DNA of 64,000 bases from a virus, in the IMG/VR virus record IMGVR_UViG_3300035698_006348, positions 22,464 through 86,463 of that record; one strand, given 5' to 3'. Numbering within the stretch: the first letter of the stretch is position 1; the number at the start of each line of letters is the position of its first letter. A program made the position numbers and the translations under genes. Below the pieces are notes generated by a model. It did no database searches, was not told the DNA's origin, and saw only the letters and a list, made by a program, of their open reading frames with translations. Below, in pieces: positions 8,729 to 15,653 of the stretch.

Positions 8729-9212
8729 CAACTACTTCCTTTCCATCATCTTTAGATAAGCCCGTAATTTTACTCATAAATTGAAGAGTTCCTTGTTGAG
8801 TTATTCCACCAACAGCACTTCTCTTTGATTTATTAGCTAATTCCTCAATAGGTACTTCTATCAATTCTGGAGTATCCACTTTAATAAAAACTCCCTGAGC
8901 AATACCTTTTCCTTTCTCCAGTAAAACAGGTGCACCTGTAGCATTGAATACCTTTACAAAAATCTCACCTGGATGATAAAAAGCATCCCCAACACCTGCA
9001 CCTACTAAATGATTAGAGCCTCCCTTCGGTTTTATAAGTAACATATACCCTTCTGGTATTTCTACACTAACCCCAGTAGCAACTACTCGTATAGAATGAG
9101 GAGCAACATATATTTTCTCTGGAGCAAAGAAATCCATCCCTGCATCTGTTGGATTCTTGCGTTTTGGTAATATACCTTCTTCTCTTATTTTAGCGACTCG
9201 TACACTTTTCAT
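8709..9212 (-). CDS. dut: dUTP diphosphatase (trimeric dUTPase fold)
   Basis: 167 residues. Hydrolyses dUTP to dUMP, keeping uracil out of DNA and feeding thymidylate synthesis. The five family motifs are visible in modified form: DAGMDFFAP (motif 1), KPKGGSN (2), GVGDAFYHPGEIFV (3), KGKGIAQGVF (4) and RSAVGGITQQGT (5). Motif 3 carries a Phe-Tyr pair where Asp-Tyr is more common, so substrate choice (dUTP versus dCTP, as in the related deaminases) is not certain. It overlaps the 5'-nucleotidase gene by 4 bp, in a nucleotide metabolism cluster with the reductase. Confidence 0.88.
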   Translation of the reverse strand: MKSVRVAKIREEGILPKRKNPTDAGMDFFAPEKIYVAPHSIRVVATGVSVEIPEGYMLLIKPKGGSNHLVGAGVGDAFYHPGEIFVKVFNATGAPVLLEKGKGIAQGVFIKVDTPELIEVPIEELANKSKRSAVGGITQQGTLQFMSKITGLSKDDGKEVVDVAYRK

Positions 9213-9751
9213 TTTACCATCTCCAAATATATAGCTAAATCAGTTACATGTGGAATTCTAAATACTCCCTCAATTTCACATCCAATATTGAATGGGTGCG
9301 TCACTAAGAAAGTAGTAGCAACCTTTCGTAATTGTTTTACATTAGATATTCTGTCCTCAACAAATATATCTAAATTTAAAAGTACACTTGAGATATCCTT
9401 TCTCTCTACAAAGTATAACTCATAATCCTCTAACTTTGTTCTATTTAGCCATGTCTCAGTAACTAAAGTTAATTTACTAGCATCCCTCTGTGTTACAAAA
9501 TAAATAGAATGCCCATCCTCTTGTAGTTTAAGTAAAAAATTTTCTATTTCTATAGTCATAGGTCTTTTATCATAAAGAGGAACAATATCTTTAACAAAGT
9601 CCCAATACATTTGAGAAAATTCCACTGGAGCTCTCATCCAATATTCATCATAAGACATATCATACCCTTTAAGCTTATTCTCTTTAACATGATTATATAA
9701 AACCTCATGCCAAGGATACACCACACCATCTAAATCAAACCCGATCCTCAT
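9209..9751 (-). CDS. HAD-family 5'(3')-deoxyribonucleotidase-like phosphatase
   Basis: 180 residues. HAD hydrolase motifs: FDLDGVVYPW at the N-terminus (the catalytic DxDG), FVTQRD (motif II Thr) and FVEDRISN (motif IV acidic residues). The size and the small cap insert fit the mitochondrial/phage-type 5'(3')-nucleotidases that remove phosphate from deoxynucleoside monophosphates. It lies between dUTPase and primase, which supports a role in the nucleotide pool. AAAGGAG lies 8 bp before the ATG. Substrate is inferred. Confidence 0.82.
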   Translation of the reverse strand: MRIGFDLDGVVYPWHEVLYNHVKENKLKGYDMSYDEYWMRAPVEFSQMYWDFVKDIVPLYDKRPMTIEIENFLLKLQEDGHSIYFVTQRDASKLTLVTETWLNRTKLEDYELYFVERKDISSVLLNLDIFVEDRISNVKQLRKVATTFLVTHPFNIGCEIEGVFRIPHVTDLAIYLEMVK

Positions 9752-10671
9752 CTTTGATCTCCTTTATTATATTTTTTCCTTTTAGTTACTTTACTAGGAA
9801 ATTCAAAAGCATACTTACTATTTTCCTTTACAAGCTTTTCAAAATCTTTAGCTGTATTTCCATCACTAAAGAAATCAGTTATATCATACTTATCTTCAAA
9901 ACCACTGAACGTATATATATGTGACCTATACAAACCAAGATTCTCAGCTACCTTTATAGCACCTTTAAGCCCAGCTTTATCATTATCATAAACAATGTAA
10001 ATCTCCTTCTGTCCTGCAAAATATCTAAACCATTCATTCTGCCATCCAGTAGCTCCAGTACTTTGGGCTACCGCTGGAAATCCATTCTGTTCTAGCATTA
10101 TTGCATCTACTGGGCCTTCACAAATGTACACAACCTCTGTAGTAGCTAATGCCTCTGTATTATACAGGACTATTTCAGAATATTTCTTATAGTAGAGCCT
10201 AATTGTTTTCTTAGGTATCTCTTTTCTTAGTTGAAAATTCGTAAATTCTCCATCTTTATACAGAGGAATTGTGTAGTATTCTTCAAAGTACCCTAACCTA
10301 AATCTGTCTATTGTTTCGTCTGTGTAACCACGTTTATTATACCAATAGTCTCTGTTATTCTTTCCATTTTCAAAAAACATTTCAACAAGTTTAGGATACA
10401 CTACAAAGTTATCTCTTGTAGCATTCTTTGCTACTATTGGTGCAACATACTTATTTGCATCCCTAACACGCTCTTTAGCCTTTGTAAATGTATATCCTTT
10501 TACCTTTATTAGATAAGTGTAAACGTCTCCAACAATATTTCTTGAGTTCCAAAAGAACAGTTGTCTATCAATATCTAAAACTAATGAATCATGTTCTACA
10601 GCATGTTTCCACCTTCCACTACCCTCCAATTCAAAGTCTGAACCAACAATTGATTCTAAAAGAGTACTCAT
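9748..10671 (-). CDS. DNA primase, TOPRIM type with cysteine-less N-terminal domain
   Basis: 307 residues. Synthesises RNA primers for phage replication. The C-terminal half has a TOPRIM fold: VVYICEGPVDAIML (catalytic Glu), STGATGW and IYIVYDNDKAG (DxD). The N-terminal 70 residues have the layout of a CHC2 primase zinc finger (RWKHA, FFWNS, GDVYTYLI, FTKAKERV) but lack the zinc cysteines, so DNA recognition must differ. The ATG at 10671 overlaps the stop codon of a small upstream ORF (TAATG) and has no ribosome binding site of its own, suggesting coupled translation. Partner of the DnaB helicase encoded at 19691-20983. Confidence 0.88.
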   Translation of the reverse strand: MSTLLESIVGSDFELEGSGRWKHAVEHDSLVLDIDRQLFFWNSRNIVGDVYTYLIKVKGYTFTKAKERVRDANKYVAPIVAKNATRDNFVVYPKLVEMFFENGKNNRDYWYNKRGYTDETIDRFRLGYFEEYYTIPLYKDGEFTNFQLRKEIPKKTIRLYYKKYSEIVLYNTEALATTEVVYICEGPVDAIMLEQNGFPAVAQSTGATGWQNEWFRYFAGQKEIYIVYDNDKAGLKGAIKVAENLGLYRSHIYTFSGFEDKYDITDFFSDGNTAKDFEKLVKENSKYAFEFPSKVTKRKKYNKGDQR

Positions 10672-10745
10672 TATACAGCAAGGCAAACACGGATACTAAT
10701 ATATAAAGTAAACAAACCGACTAAAATAAAAAAAAGCTCTACCAT
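10671..10745 (-). CDS. 24-residue hydrophobic peptide coupled to primase
   Basis: A short ORF with a strong AAGGAG site six bases before its ATG at 10745. It encodes 24 residues, nearly all hydrophobic (MVELFFILVGLF at the start), that could span a membrane once. Its TAA stop overlaps the primase ATG by one base (TAATG). The good ribosome binding site together with the lack of one for primase suggests it is translated, at least as a device that brings ribosomes to the primase start. It may also be a real small membrane peptide. Confidence 0.5.
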   Translation of the reverse strand: MVELFFILVGLFTLYISIRVCLAV

Positions 10746-10758
10746 AATATTCTCCTTC

Positions 10759-11088
10759 TCAATAGCAATAATCCCAATCACACTCCCACTCACCATCATC
10801 ATTTTTTGAAATACTAAGACAGTCTTGCTCATCCATAAGATTTAATAACTGCTTTACTTCTTCTTCCAATTTTTTAATATGCTGTTCAGAGTCTTCTATA
10901 TTTTTGTCTAAATTTTCTTCAAGCATATCAATGGTTTTATACAGCCCCTCAATAGTAGCATCCTTCTCTTTGTTTAAATCAACACACTCTGTATAATATC
11001 TTTCCCAATCATCACACAACGTTTGAAGATAATCAATAAATACATTATCTTCTTTTATAGTTGTTCTTAATTCTCCTTTAGTAATCAT
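10759..11088 (-). CDS. Hypothetical coiled-coil protein
   Basis: 109 residues. The middle (about 40-85) is a continuous run of heptad-like Leu/Ile and Glu/Lys residues, so a coiled coil is likely. The C-terminus is acidic and aromatic (DGEWECDWDYCY). Overlaps the upstream membrane protein gene by 4 bp (ATGA). No known family; function unknown. Confidence 0.65.
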   Translation of the reverse strand: MITKGELRTTIKEDNVFIDYLQTLCDDWERYYTECVDLNKEKDATIEGLYKTIDMLEENLDKNIEDSEQHIKKLEEEVKQLLNLMDEQDCLSISKNDDGEWECDWDYCY

Positions 11089-11348
11089 CCTATCCTTTCC
11101 TTTATATAGTCTGAAAGCTTTATAGACATATCAACTAAATAGAAAAACGCACTAATTCCTCGTGTAAATAATAGATAGAACATAACAGGGTACCAAAATA
11201 TAGAAATTGCAATTACTTTATATGTAAGAAATAAAACATCTAATAGGATATCACCTATAATTCCCTTTTCTATATAAGAATACAACCTTATCGTATATAA
11301 ACTTATAAATACAACAAACCCAATTTCAAAATACTCCTTTTCAGTCAT
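11085..11348 (-). CDS. Small membrane protein
   Basis: 87 residues with two or three predicted membrane-spanning stretches: about 9-25 (GFVVFISLYTI), 35-60 (ILLDVLFLTYKVIAISIFW) and a following hydrophobic segment. Charged residues at both ends. It is coupled to the next gene by a 4-bp overlap. No recognised family; a role at the host membrane is the most that can be said. Confidence 0.65.
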   Translation of the reverse strand: MTEKEYFEIGFVVFISLYTIRLYSYIEKGIIGDILLDVLFLTYKVIAISIFWYPVMFYLLFTRGISAFFYLVDMSIKLSDYIKERIG

Positions 11349-11357
11349 GGTACTATC

Positions 11358-11657
11358 CTAAAGGTCTAATAATCTATACATTGATTTAACAATTTCATGT
11401 GTGTCTCTTACTCTACCTGTAGCAGTTGCTATTTTTTTTGCGAGTAAGCTTTGATTTCTATCATCTTTCTCAAGCTCAGATATGCCTGTACTTGGAGCAG
11501 GAGAAACACAAACCTCTCCCAAAGCTTCTGATAAATCAGCCACATCATTATTTAGCTCAATAAGAACCTTTTCTAGCTCTACAAAGTTCCTATCAATCCA
11601 ACCATTTTCCTTATCAATTTCCATTCCTGCGGCCTTAATTTCCCGTTCTGTTGACAT
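11358..11657 (-). CDS. Hypothetical helical protein
   Basis: 99 residues, with an AAAGGAG site before the ATG. Looks all-helical, with a Pro-Ser-rich break in the middle (VSPAPSTGISE) separating two helices. The pattern of a first half rich in Glu/Leu and a second half with Lys/Arg suggests a helical hairpin or coiled-coil bundle. No known family. Confidence 0.6.
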   Translation of the reverse strand: MSTEREIKAAGMEIDKENGWIDRNFVELEKVLIELNNDVADLSEALGEVCVSPAPSTGISELEKDDRNQSLLAKKIATATGRVRDTHEIVKSMYRLLDL

Positions 11658-11668
11658 TACAATCTCCT

Positions 11669-11806
11669 TTATATAAATAACTTAGTTTTATCCACTAATT
11701 TCTTATTCTCTATTGCATAATATTTCATACATAGAAAACAATACAGATAACGAATGTTATCCTTATACACTATTTCAAAACAACCATTACACGTTGGGCA
11801 TTTCAT
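11669..11806 (-). CDS. 45-residue zinc-ribbon protein
   Basis: An ORF from the ATG at 11806 to a TAA at 11669-11671, overlapping the end of the upstream gene by 20 bp and filling an otherwise empty gap of 129 bp. The product carries two CxxC pairs, CPTC near residue 3 and CFLC near residue 23, 16 residues apart: a classical small zinc ribbon, rich in Lys and Tyr. A weak GGACAG site precedes the start. The cysteine spacing argues strongly that it is a true gene. Confidence 0.62.
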   Translation of the reverse strand: MKCPTCNGCFEIVYKDNIRYLYCFLCMKYYAIENKKLVDKTKLFI

Positions 11807-12293
11807 GTACTCTGTCCAATAAACTATAAATCTTTAATTTGCAAGCGGCCTTATAAATAGATAATCCAAACTCAATATCACTACTGGTTACCATATTTCC
11901 TTTATTAGAGATGATTGTAACAAACTCTCCATCTATGGTAGTAATTGAAAAGCTAAAGTCTTTTGGATTACTAAATTGCCCAACAAATAATTCTAACCCA
12001 GACCGTAAACAGCGATCCTTATACATACAAAATATATCAATGAGTTTCTTTTTAAACCCAATCTCTATATAAGAGATTCTAGTTAAATCTGACCTATTCT
12101 TTATATGGTATGGATTTACCAATGTAATTTCCCCAGTGGTATTATCCTTTACCCATGTGTATGTATAATATAAAATATAGTATAGAATAATTATTTCTTT
12201 TTCCTTTAGTTTATCTACATCTAAAGTCTTTATCCATTCCAATTTATCAGAAAATATATTGAGTACTTTACTTCTTTTCACAAATATCTCCAA
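11787..12293 (-). CDS. Hypothetical protein
   Basis: 168 residues, rich in Ile, Lys and Tyr, with no recognised motif. A mixed fold with a beta-rich centre (FSFSITTIDGEFVTIIS) is likely. Ends inside the start of the zinc-ribbon ORF downstream. Located between a phosphoesterase gene and small regulatory-looking genes. Function unknown. Confidence 0.65.
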   Translation of the reverse strand: MEIFVKRSKVLNIFSDKLEWIKTLDVDKLKEKEIIILYYILYYTYTWVKDNTTGEITLVNPYHIKNRSDLTRISYIEIGFKKKLIDIFCMYKDRCLRSGLELFVGQFSNPKDFSFSITTIDGEFVTIISNKGNMVTSSDIEFGLSIYKAACKLKIYSLLDRVHEMPNV

Positions 12294-12296
12294 TCT

Positions 12297-12818
12297 CTAA
12301 TGTCTGTACTTTCCATTCTTTAATATCTTCCTAACAGCATCTCTATAGGAATATGGATAGAAATTATTTGTATCAACTCCACAATCAAAAGAAGATGATC
12401 CCTGTGAATGTGTTAATGTTCCATGGCTATGCCCGTAAATATGATAAGAGCCATGATACGATTTATTCCAAACCCTCATTGCATAATGACATAAAACAAA
12501 CAGCTTTCCCTTTATTCTTATTTCGTGAATGGTGTCATAAAAATCAAAAAACTTTTCTTTATTCTTAATGGCTAATCTATCATGGTTGCCACTTATAAGA
12601 ATAATCTTACCATTCAATCTATCAAAATATTTATCAAATCTATTTCCAAATGCAAAGTCACCTAAATGATATATGGTGTCATTATTAGTAATAACAGAAT
12701 TCCATCTTTTTATTATTTCATTATCCATCTCCTCTACATCTTTAAATGGTCTCTTACAATAACCTATAATCTTACTATGGCCAAAATGTGTATCAGCAGT
12801 AAAAAAAATCTTATTCAT
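12297..12818 (-). CDS. Calcineurin-like metallophosphoesterase
   Basis: 173 residues. All five metal-site motifs are visible: FTADTHFGH (about 6-14), HLGDFAFG (about 51-58), ISGNHD (about 75-80), LCHYAMR (about 109-115) and IYGHSHG (about 127-133). The short size fits the YfcE/YmdB-like phage phosphoesterases. Substrate unknown; cyclic or terminal RNA phosphates, nucleotides and DNA ends are all possible, and the presence of RtcB and a cyclic-phosphate-type receiver protein in the same phage makes an RNA-end role worth testing. Overlaps the next gene upstream by 8 bp. Confidence 0.88.
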   Translation of the reverse strand: MNKIFFTADTHFGHSKIIGYCKRPFKDVEEMDNEIIKRWNSVITNNDTIYHLGDFAFGNRFDKYFDRLNGKIILISGNHDRLAIKNKEKFFDFYDTIHEIRIKGKLFVLCHYAMRVWNKSYHGSYHIYGHSHGTLTHSQGSSSFDCGVDTNNFYPYSYRDAVRKILKNGKYRH

Positions 12819-13083
12819 AACTAAAATAATCCTGACTACTATGTTCTTTCTTTCCTGTTATAAAATATTTATATAGTAAAACAGATAAAAACATCCATAC
12901 ATTCATTCTTCTATCAACGTTACCAAACTCAGTCTCCTTTAGAAACTTAGAAGAAAAGAGTTTATAATCATAATATGGAGCACCATTTTTAGACTCACCT
13001 TTATTTTCTATAACTATCCTGTCTAATACTTCTTTTTTAGTCTCATCTCCAAATGGAATAAGCTCTACTGTAATTCTTAACAT
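12811..13083 (-). CDS. Hypothetical protein
   Basis: 90 residues, started at the ATG at 13083, which has an AAAGGAAG site just upstream; the frame is open a few codons further but without a better start. The N-terminal half is beta-like (MLRITVELIPFG), the C-terminal part has a hydrophobic helix (NVWMFLSVLLYKYFI) that could be membrane-associated. The stop codon of a small upstream ORF overlaps this ATG. No family recognised. Confidence 0.6.
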   Translation of the reverse strand: MLRITVELIPFGDETKKEVLDRIVIENKGESKNGAPYYDYKLFSSKFLKETEFGNVDRRMNVWMFLSVLLYKYFITGKKEHSSQDYFSYE

Positions 13084-13229
13084 TATTCTTCCTTTCTTAA
13101 CCACCTAATAGATATAAATGGAAACCGCCAACTAAGGCAAAGTGTGATATATTGCATCTCTCTAAAAATACTATAGCTTCCAAAGTTTTCACAATAAATT
13201 CGCCGAATAGGTGTATAAAATTTTACCAT
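13083..13229 (-). CDS. 48-residue basic peptide (small overlapping ORF)
   Basis: An ORF from ATG 13229 to a TAA overlapping the next gene's ATG. It overlaps the end of the upstream gene by 7 bp and fills the 139-bp gap exactly. The product is basic and aromatic (RRIY, SWRFPF, RWLRKEE). A short AGGA sits close to the ATG. The exact fit between two neighbours, with overlaps at both ends, supports a real gene, but there is no recognisable domain. Confidence 0.42.
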   Translation of the reverse strand: MVKFYTPIRRIYCENFGSYSIFREMQYITLCLSWRFPFISIRWLRKEE

Positions 13230-13525
13230 TTCCTAACTGCTCCAAATTTATCTAATTCTACTTCACCAGTTATTATTAAGTCTGTTGGTACAAAATCTCC
13301 CATAAACTGTCCTAAATACATTGGATGATTATCAGCTATAATTTCTAAACCACATGAGCAATCAATTGATGTATCTTTTGGGGGTAACGGCCATACTCTC
13401 CTACAGCGTGGGCAACAAAACAACTTCGCTGGCTTTGGAAGTATAAGCCCACTAACTAAAAAGGATTCTTCTCTAGCATCATCTAGTAAATAATCTTTTA
13501 GTGGTAATCTTTCAGTAATTTGCAT
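13223..13525 (-). CDS. Zinc-ribbon protein
   Basis: 100 residues. A central zinc ribbon is visible: CCPRCRRVWPLPP followed about 15 residues later by CSCG. Flanking regions are beta-rich. The start overlaps the stop of the receiver-like gene upstream, so the two are co-translated. Zinc-ribbon proteins of this size often bind nucleic acid or partner enzymes; nothing more specific can be said. Confidence 0.65.
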   Translation of the reverse strand: MQITERLPLKDYLLDDAREESFLVSGLILPKPAKLFCCPRCRRVWPLPPKDTSIDCSCGLEIIADNHPMYLGQFMGDFVPTDLIITGEVELDKFGAVRKW

Positions 13526-13896
13526 TATAAAATCCCTTCATATCCAAATGGAACCCTTGACACAGAAGTAAACCCACTGTCAACAAGCTTTTTACTCATC
13601 TCTTTTCCTGCTTCAATATTCCATGTATGGACAACAATTAGTACATTTTTATATTTATAATTATCACACATCCATCTAACAACTTCCATTCCACAATCTT
13701 CTCTAAAAGAATCTACAAATACTTCACCACCTAAATCATGGTCTAATTTAATAACATCAAACTCAGAGTTTTTAAGTGCCTCTATTGCTTCTGTGGCTGT
13801 TTTACAATAGTGTACATTATCATTATACTTACCATGAAACTTCTTTGCTCTATCTATCCTATCTTCACTATCATCTAAAAATAAAACTTTAGCCAT
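13525..13896 (-). CDS. Cyclic-phosphate processing receiver-domain protein (cREC-like)
   Basis: 123 residues, started at the ATG 13896 (AAAGGA site 8 bp upstream). A receiver-like fold with MAKVLFLDDSEDR at the N-terminus, KLDHDLGG at about 50-57 and VVHTWN at about 88-93. The LDHDLGG and HxxN signatures differ from two-component receivers and match the family named cyclic-phosphate processing receiver domain, predicted to act on cyclic phosphate ends or nucleotides. No output domain is fused. In a phage that also has RtcB, a link to RNA-end repair is plausible; this is inference. Confidence 0.72.
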   Translation of the reverse strand: MAKVLFLDDSEDRIDRAKKFHGKYNDNVHYCKTATEAIEALKNSEFDVIKLDHDLGGEVFVDSFREDCGMEVVRWMCDNYKYKNVLIVVHTWNIEAGKEMSKKLVDSGFTSVSRVPFGYEGIL

Positions 13897-13912
13897 GTTA
13901 ATCCTTTCATAT

Positions 13913-14191
13913 CTACAGCCCACTTTTAACAACTGGTGAGTTTAATACAATATATCCCTGCATTTCAAGAAGTTCATAAATTCCTGTAATTTGTTTTTTC
14001 AATCTTTCTATCTCAGCATTCAACCTATCTTCTTCAGGGCGAGTATTCCAGGCGGCCCAGGCTTCGGCTTCGGTCTTAAATTGCATTGTTTCTATACCGC
14101 ACTTACGACACTCAACAACATAGTACACTCGATCTAAATCACCAGTAAGTAAATTCGGATCACATCCGCAAAACGGACACTTTTTATTCAT
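13913..14191 (-). CDS. Zinc-ribbon protein of the Lar (restriction alleviation) type
   Basis: 92 residues, started at the ATG 14191 because GGAGG lies directly upstream. Contains KKCPFCGCD, ECRKCGIET and the EAEAWAAWNTRP signature of Lar-like proteins, followed by a helical coiled-coil segment (AEIERLKKQITGIYE). A divergent relative is encoded at 4388-4762. The family name comes from the Rac prophage protein that modulates restriction; the function here is untested. Confidence 0.75.
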   Translation of the reverse strand: MNKKCPFCGCDPNLLTGDLDRVYYVVECRKCGIETMQFKTEAEAWAAWNTRPEEDRLNAEIERLKKQITGIYELLEMQGYIVLNSPVVKSGL

Positions 14192-14249
14192 CCTTACCTC
14201 CATATAAAGAATGGTGCCACAAATAAAAGTGGCACCAAACATACCTAAC

Positions 14250-14702
14250 CTACCCTACAGCGTCTGCATAAGCAATTGCCATTAGTTTACAATCTTCTAA
14301 AGTCTCGGCTGTAAACCCAACTTCTAAAGCTTTACTATCTTCTGGGTGCTTTTTCAAATGTTCATCAGACCATCCAGAGGTATTAGTAAGATTACCTGCT
14401 TCAACTTTATCACCAATCTCAAAACCAAAAAATGCCTTATGTGACCAACCATACCATTTATTCATTGTTTTGCTAAAACCAATTGAACAAACTTTATCTT
14501 CTGGATTTGATAACTCAGGAGCAATCCCCATATCAACACATAATTTCTTTGCAAAACGTGACGGCCCAATAAAATGACCCTCTGGAGTAAAAGCTGAAGT
14601 AATAATCATTACCTTTTCAGAGGCATTCTCATCAGCATCATACTCAATTCTCTTTACTACATATCCTGCCTTATATTTCCGTTCCTTTAAAATTCTAGTC
14701 AT
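14250..14702 (-). CDS. Conserved phage protein
   Basis: 150 residues. Contains VCSIGFSKTMNKWYGWSH followed by FFGFEIGD, a segment I have seen in other phage hypothetical proteins but cannot name. Soluble, alpha/beta. Its ATG overlaps the stop of a small acidic ORF upstream (ATGACTAG), indicating translational coupling. Confidence 0.65.
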   Translation of the reverse strand: MTRILKERKYKAGYVVKRIEYDADENASEKVMIITSAFTPEGHFIGPSRFAKKLCVDMGIAPELSNPEDKVCSIGFSKTMNKWYGWSHKAFFGFEIGDKVEAGNLTNTSGWSDEHLKKHPEDSKALEVGFTAETLEDCKLMAIAYADAVG

Positions 14703-14835
14703 ATGAATCCTCTGCCGCTACACTTGCGGCTAACTCTACAAACTCTTGTGCCGTTTCATCGTAATCATACAATTCAGCAATATCTAAATCAGTCATTCCA
14801 CCATCATCTCCACTAGGAGGATCGCAAGCTTTCAT
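14695..14835 (-). CDS. 46-residue acidic protein
   Basis: An ORF from ATG 14835 to a TAG that overlaps the start of the next gene, with an AAAGGA site eight bases before the start. The product is strongly acidic (Asp and Glu about one quarter) with a helix-like C-terminal half rich in Ala. It fills the gap between two established genes exactly, which supports it as a true gene. No known family. Confidence 0.58.
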   Translation of the reverse strand: MKACDPPSGDDGGMTDLDIAELYDYDETAQEFVELAASVAAEDSYD

Positions 14836-14836
14836 T

Positions 14837-15076
14837 TCATAATCCTTTCCTTACTATAATATTATTTTCCTTATCACTAATAATTGCTTTTAATTGGTTA
14901 ATCATATCATCTAAATTTGTAAACGAAAATAAAAGCAAAACCTTTCCATCTTCTGTTACAACGAAAACTTCTCCACTAATAATATTGCTTGAGAATGATA
15001 CACGTACATCTGCAAGAGAATATGTAGATTTAATTCGTTGCACCAACGATCTAACAATTAGTAACTTTGAGTACAT
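14837..15076 (-). CDS. Hypothetical small protein, first gene of the leftward operon
   Basis: 79 residues, started at ATG 15076 because of an excellent AAGGAGG site seven bases upstream. Beta-rich middle (VRVSFSSN, GEVFVVTEDGKVLLLFS) with a helix on each side. First gene after the promoter and palindromic operator at 15198-15240, so it is among the most highly expressed of this operon and could be a regulator, but no DNA-binding motif is seen. Confidence 0.65.
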   Translation of the reverse strand: MYSKLLIVRSLVQRIKSTYSLADVRVSFSSNIISGEVFVVTEDGKVLLLFSFTNLDDMINQLKAIISDKENNIIVRKGL

Positions 15077-15197
15077 AAACCTCCTTTCCAAATAGACATA
15101 TATGGAACTGCACCATAAGATACTCTTCAACAAGTTATGTCTACAATGACAAAATGAATAACGCTGACCCTTGCTCGTTTTTCATCTCTATAGTATC

Positions 15198-15256
15198 ATT
15201 ATAACAAAATCATAGACATAATACAAATGACAAATGTCATGTCTTTAATATGACAT
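15198..15256 (-). promoter_or_regulatory. Leftward promoter with palindromic operator
   Basis: On the minus strand: TTGTAT (15221-15226), 17-bp spacer, perfect TATAAT (15198-15203). Immediately upstream of the -35 lies the palindrome ATGACA-AA-TGTCAT (15227-15240), and a second related inverted pair, ATGTC and GACAT separated by 8 bp, at 15239-15256. It drives the operon beginning at 15076. The palindromes look like binding sites for a dimeric regulator acting on the -35 region. Confidence 0.7.
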
Positions 15257-15261
15257 TCATA

Positions 15262-15307
15262 CAAAAGACTAAAACTGTCAATATGCTAAATAAGACAGTT
15301 TTAGTCT
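15262..15307 (-). terminator. Intrinsic terminator-like hairpin after the replication operon
   Basis: A perfect 14-bp inverted repeat, AGACTAAAACTGTC (15266-15279) and its complement (15294-15307), with a 14-nt loop, followed on the minus strand by TTTTGTAT. It sits directly after the last gene of the upstream leftward block and before the next promoter. The stem is AT-rich and the U-run short, so it may be a partial terminator. Confidence 0.65.
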
Positions 15308-15316
15308 GATTAATTC

Positions 15317-15637
15317 TTATCCTGCTTTAAGCTCTCGTGAATATGTTTTCAGAGGTTTGATAGCGGCATCATAACCAAAGTAGGACACCAATGAAGCTAA
15401 AGCTACCATAATAGTAAACTTCAAAAGTACAAGCCAACTCATAGCCAATACCGGTGATTCAACGCTAATCCCAAGCCAAAACAAAGCAAAGGGCATAAAA
15501 ATATTAATAATTGGAATAGCCAATACATAGAATAAAGCTGGAAGATCCAACTCTGGATTCTTTGCAATCTTTCGTACCACAAATTTAATAAATTCTACGA
15601 ACAAGGCGGTCAAGCCGCCAGAAGTCAATACAGTCAT
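15317..15637 (-). CDS. Small membrane protein, possible holin
   Basis: 106 residues with three hydrophobic segments: a first near residue 5-20, a second about 32-55 (ALFYVLAIPIINIFMPFALFW) and a third about 65-88 (MSWLVLLKFTIMVALASLV), and a basic C-terminal tail (KTYSRELKAG). Size and topology fit a phage holin, but it is far from the endolysin at 62.5 kb and lies in the early, leftward block. An AAAGGAG site precedes the ATG. Holin is therefore a suggestion only; a general membrane protein is equally possible. Confidence 0.55.
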   Translation of the reverse strand: MTVLTSGGLTALFVEFIKFVVRKIAKNPELDLPALFYVLAIPIINIFMPFALFWLGISVESPVLAMSWLVLLKFTIMVALASLVSYFGYDAAIKPLKTYSRELKAG

Positions 15638-15653
15638 AATAATTCTCCTTTAA

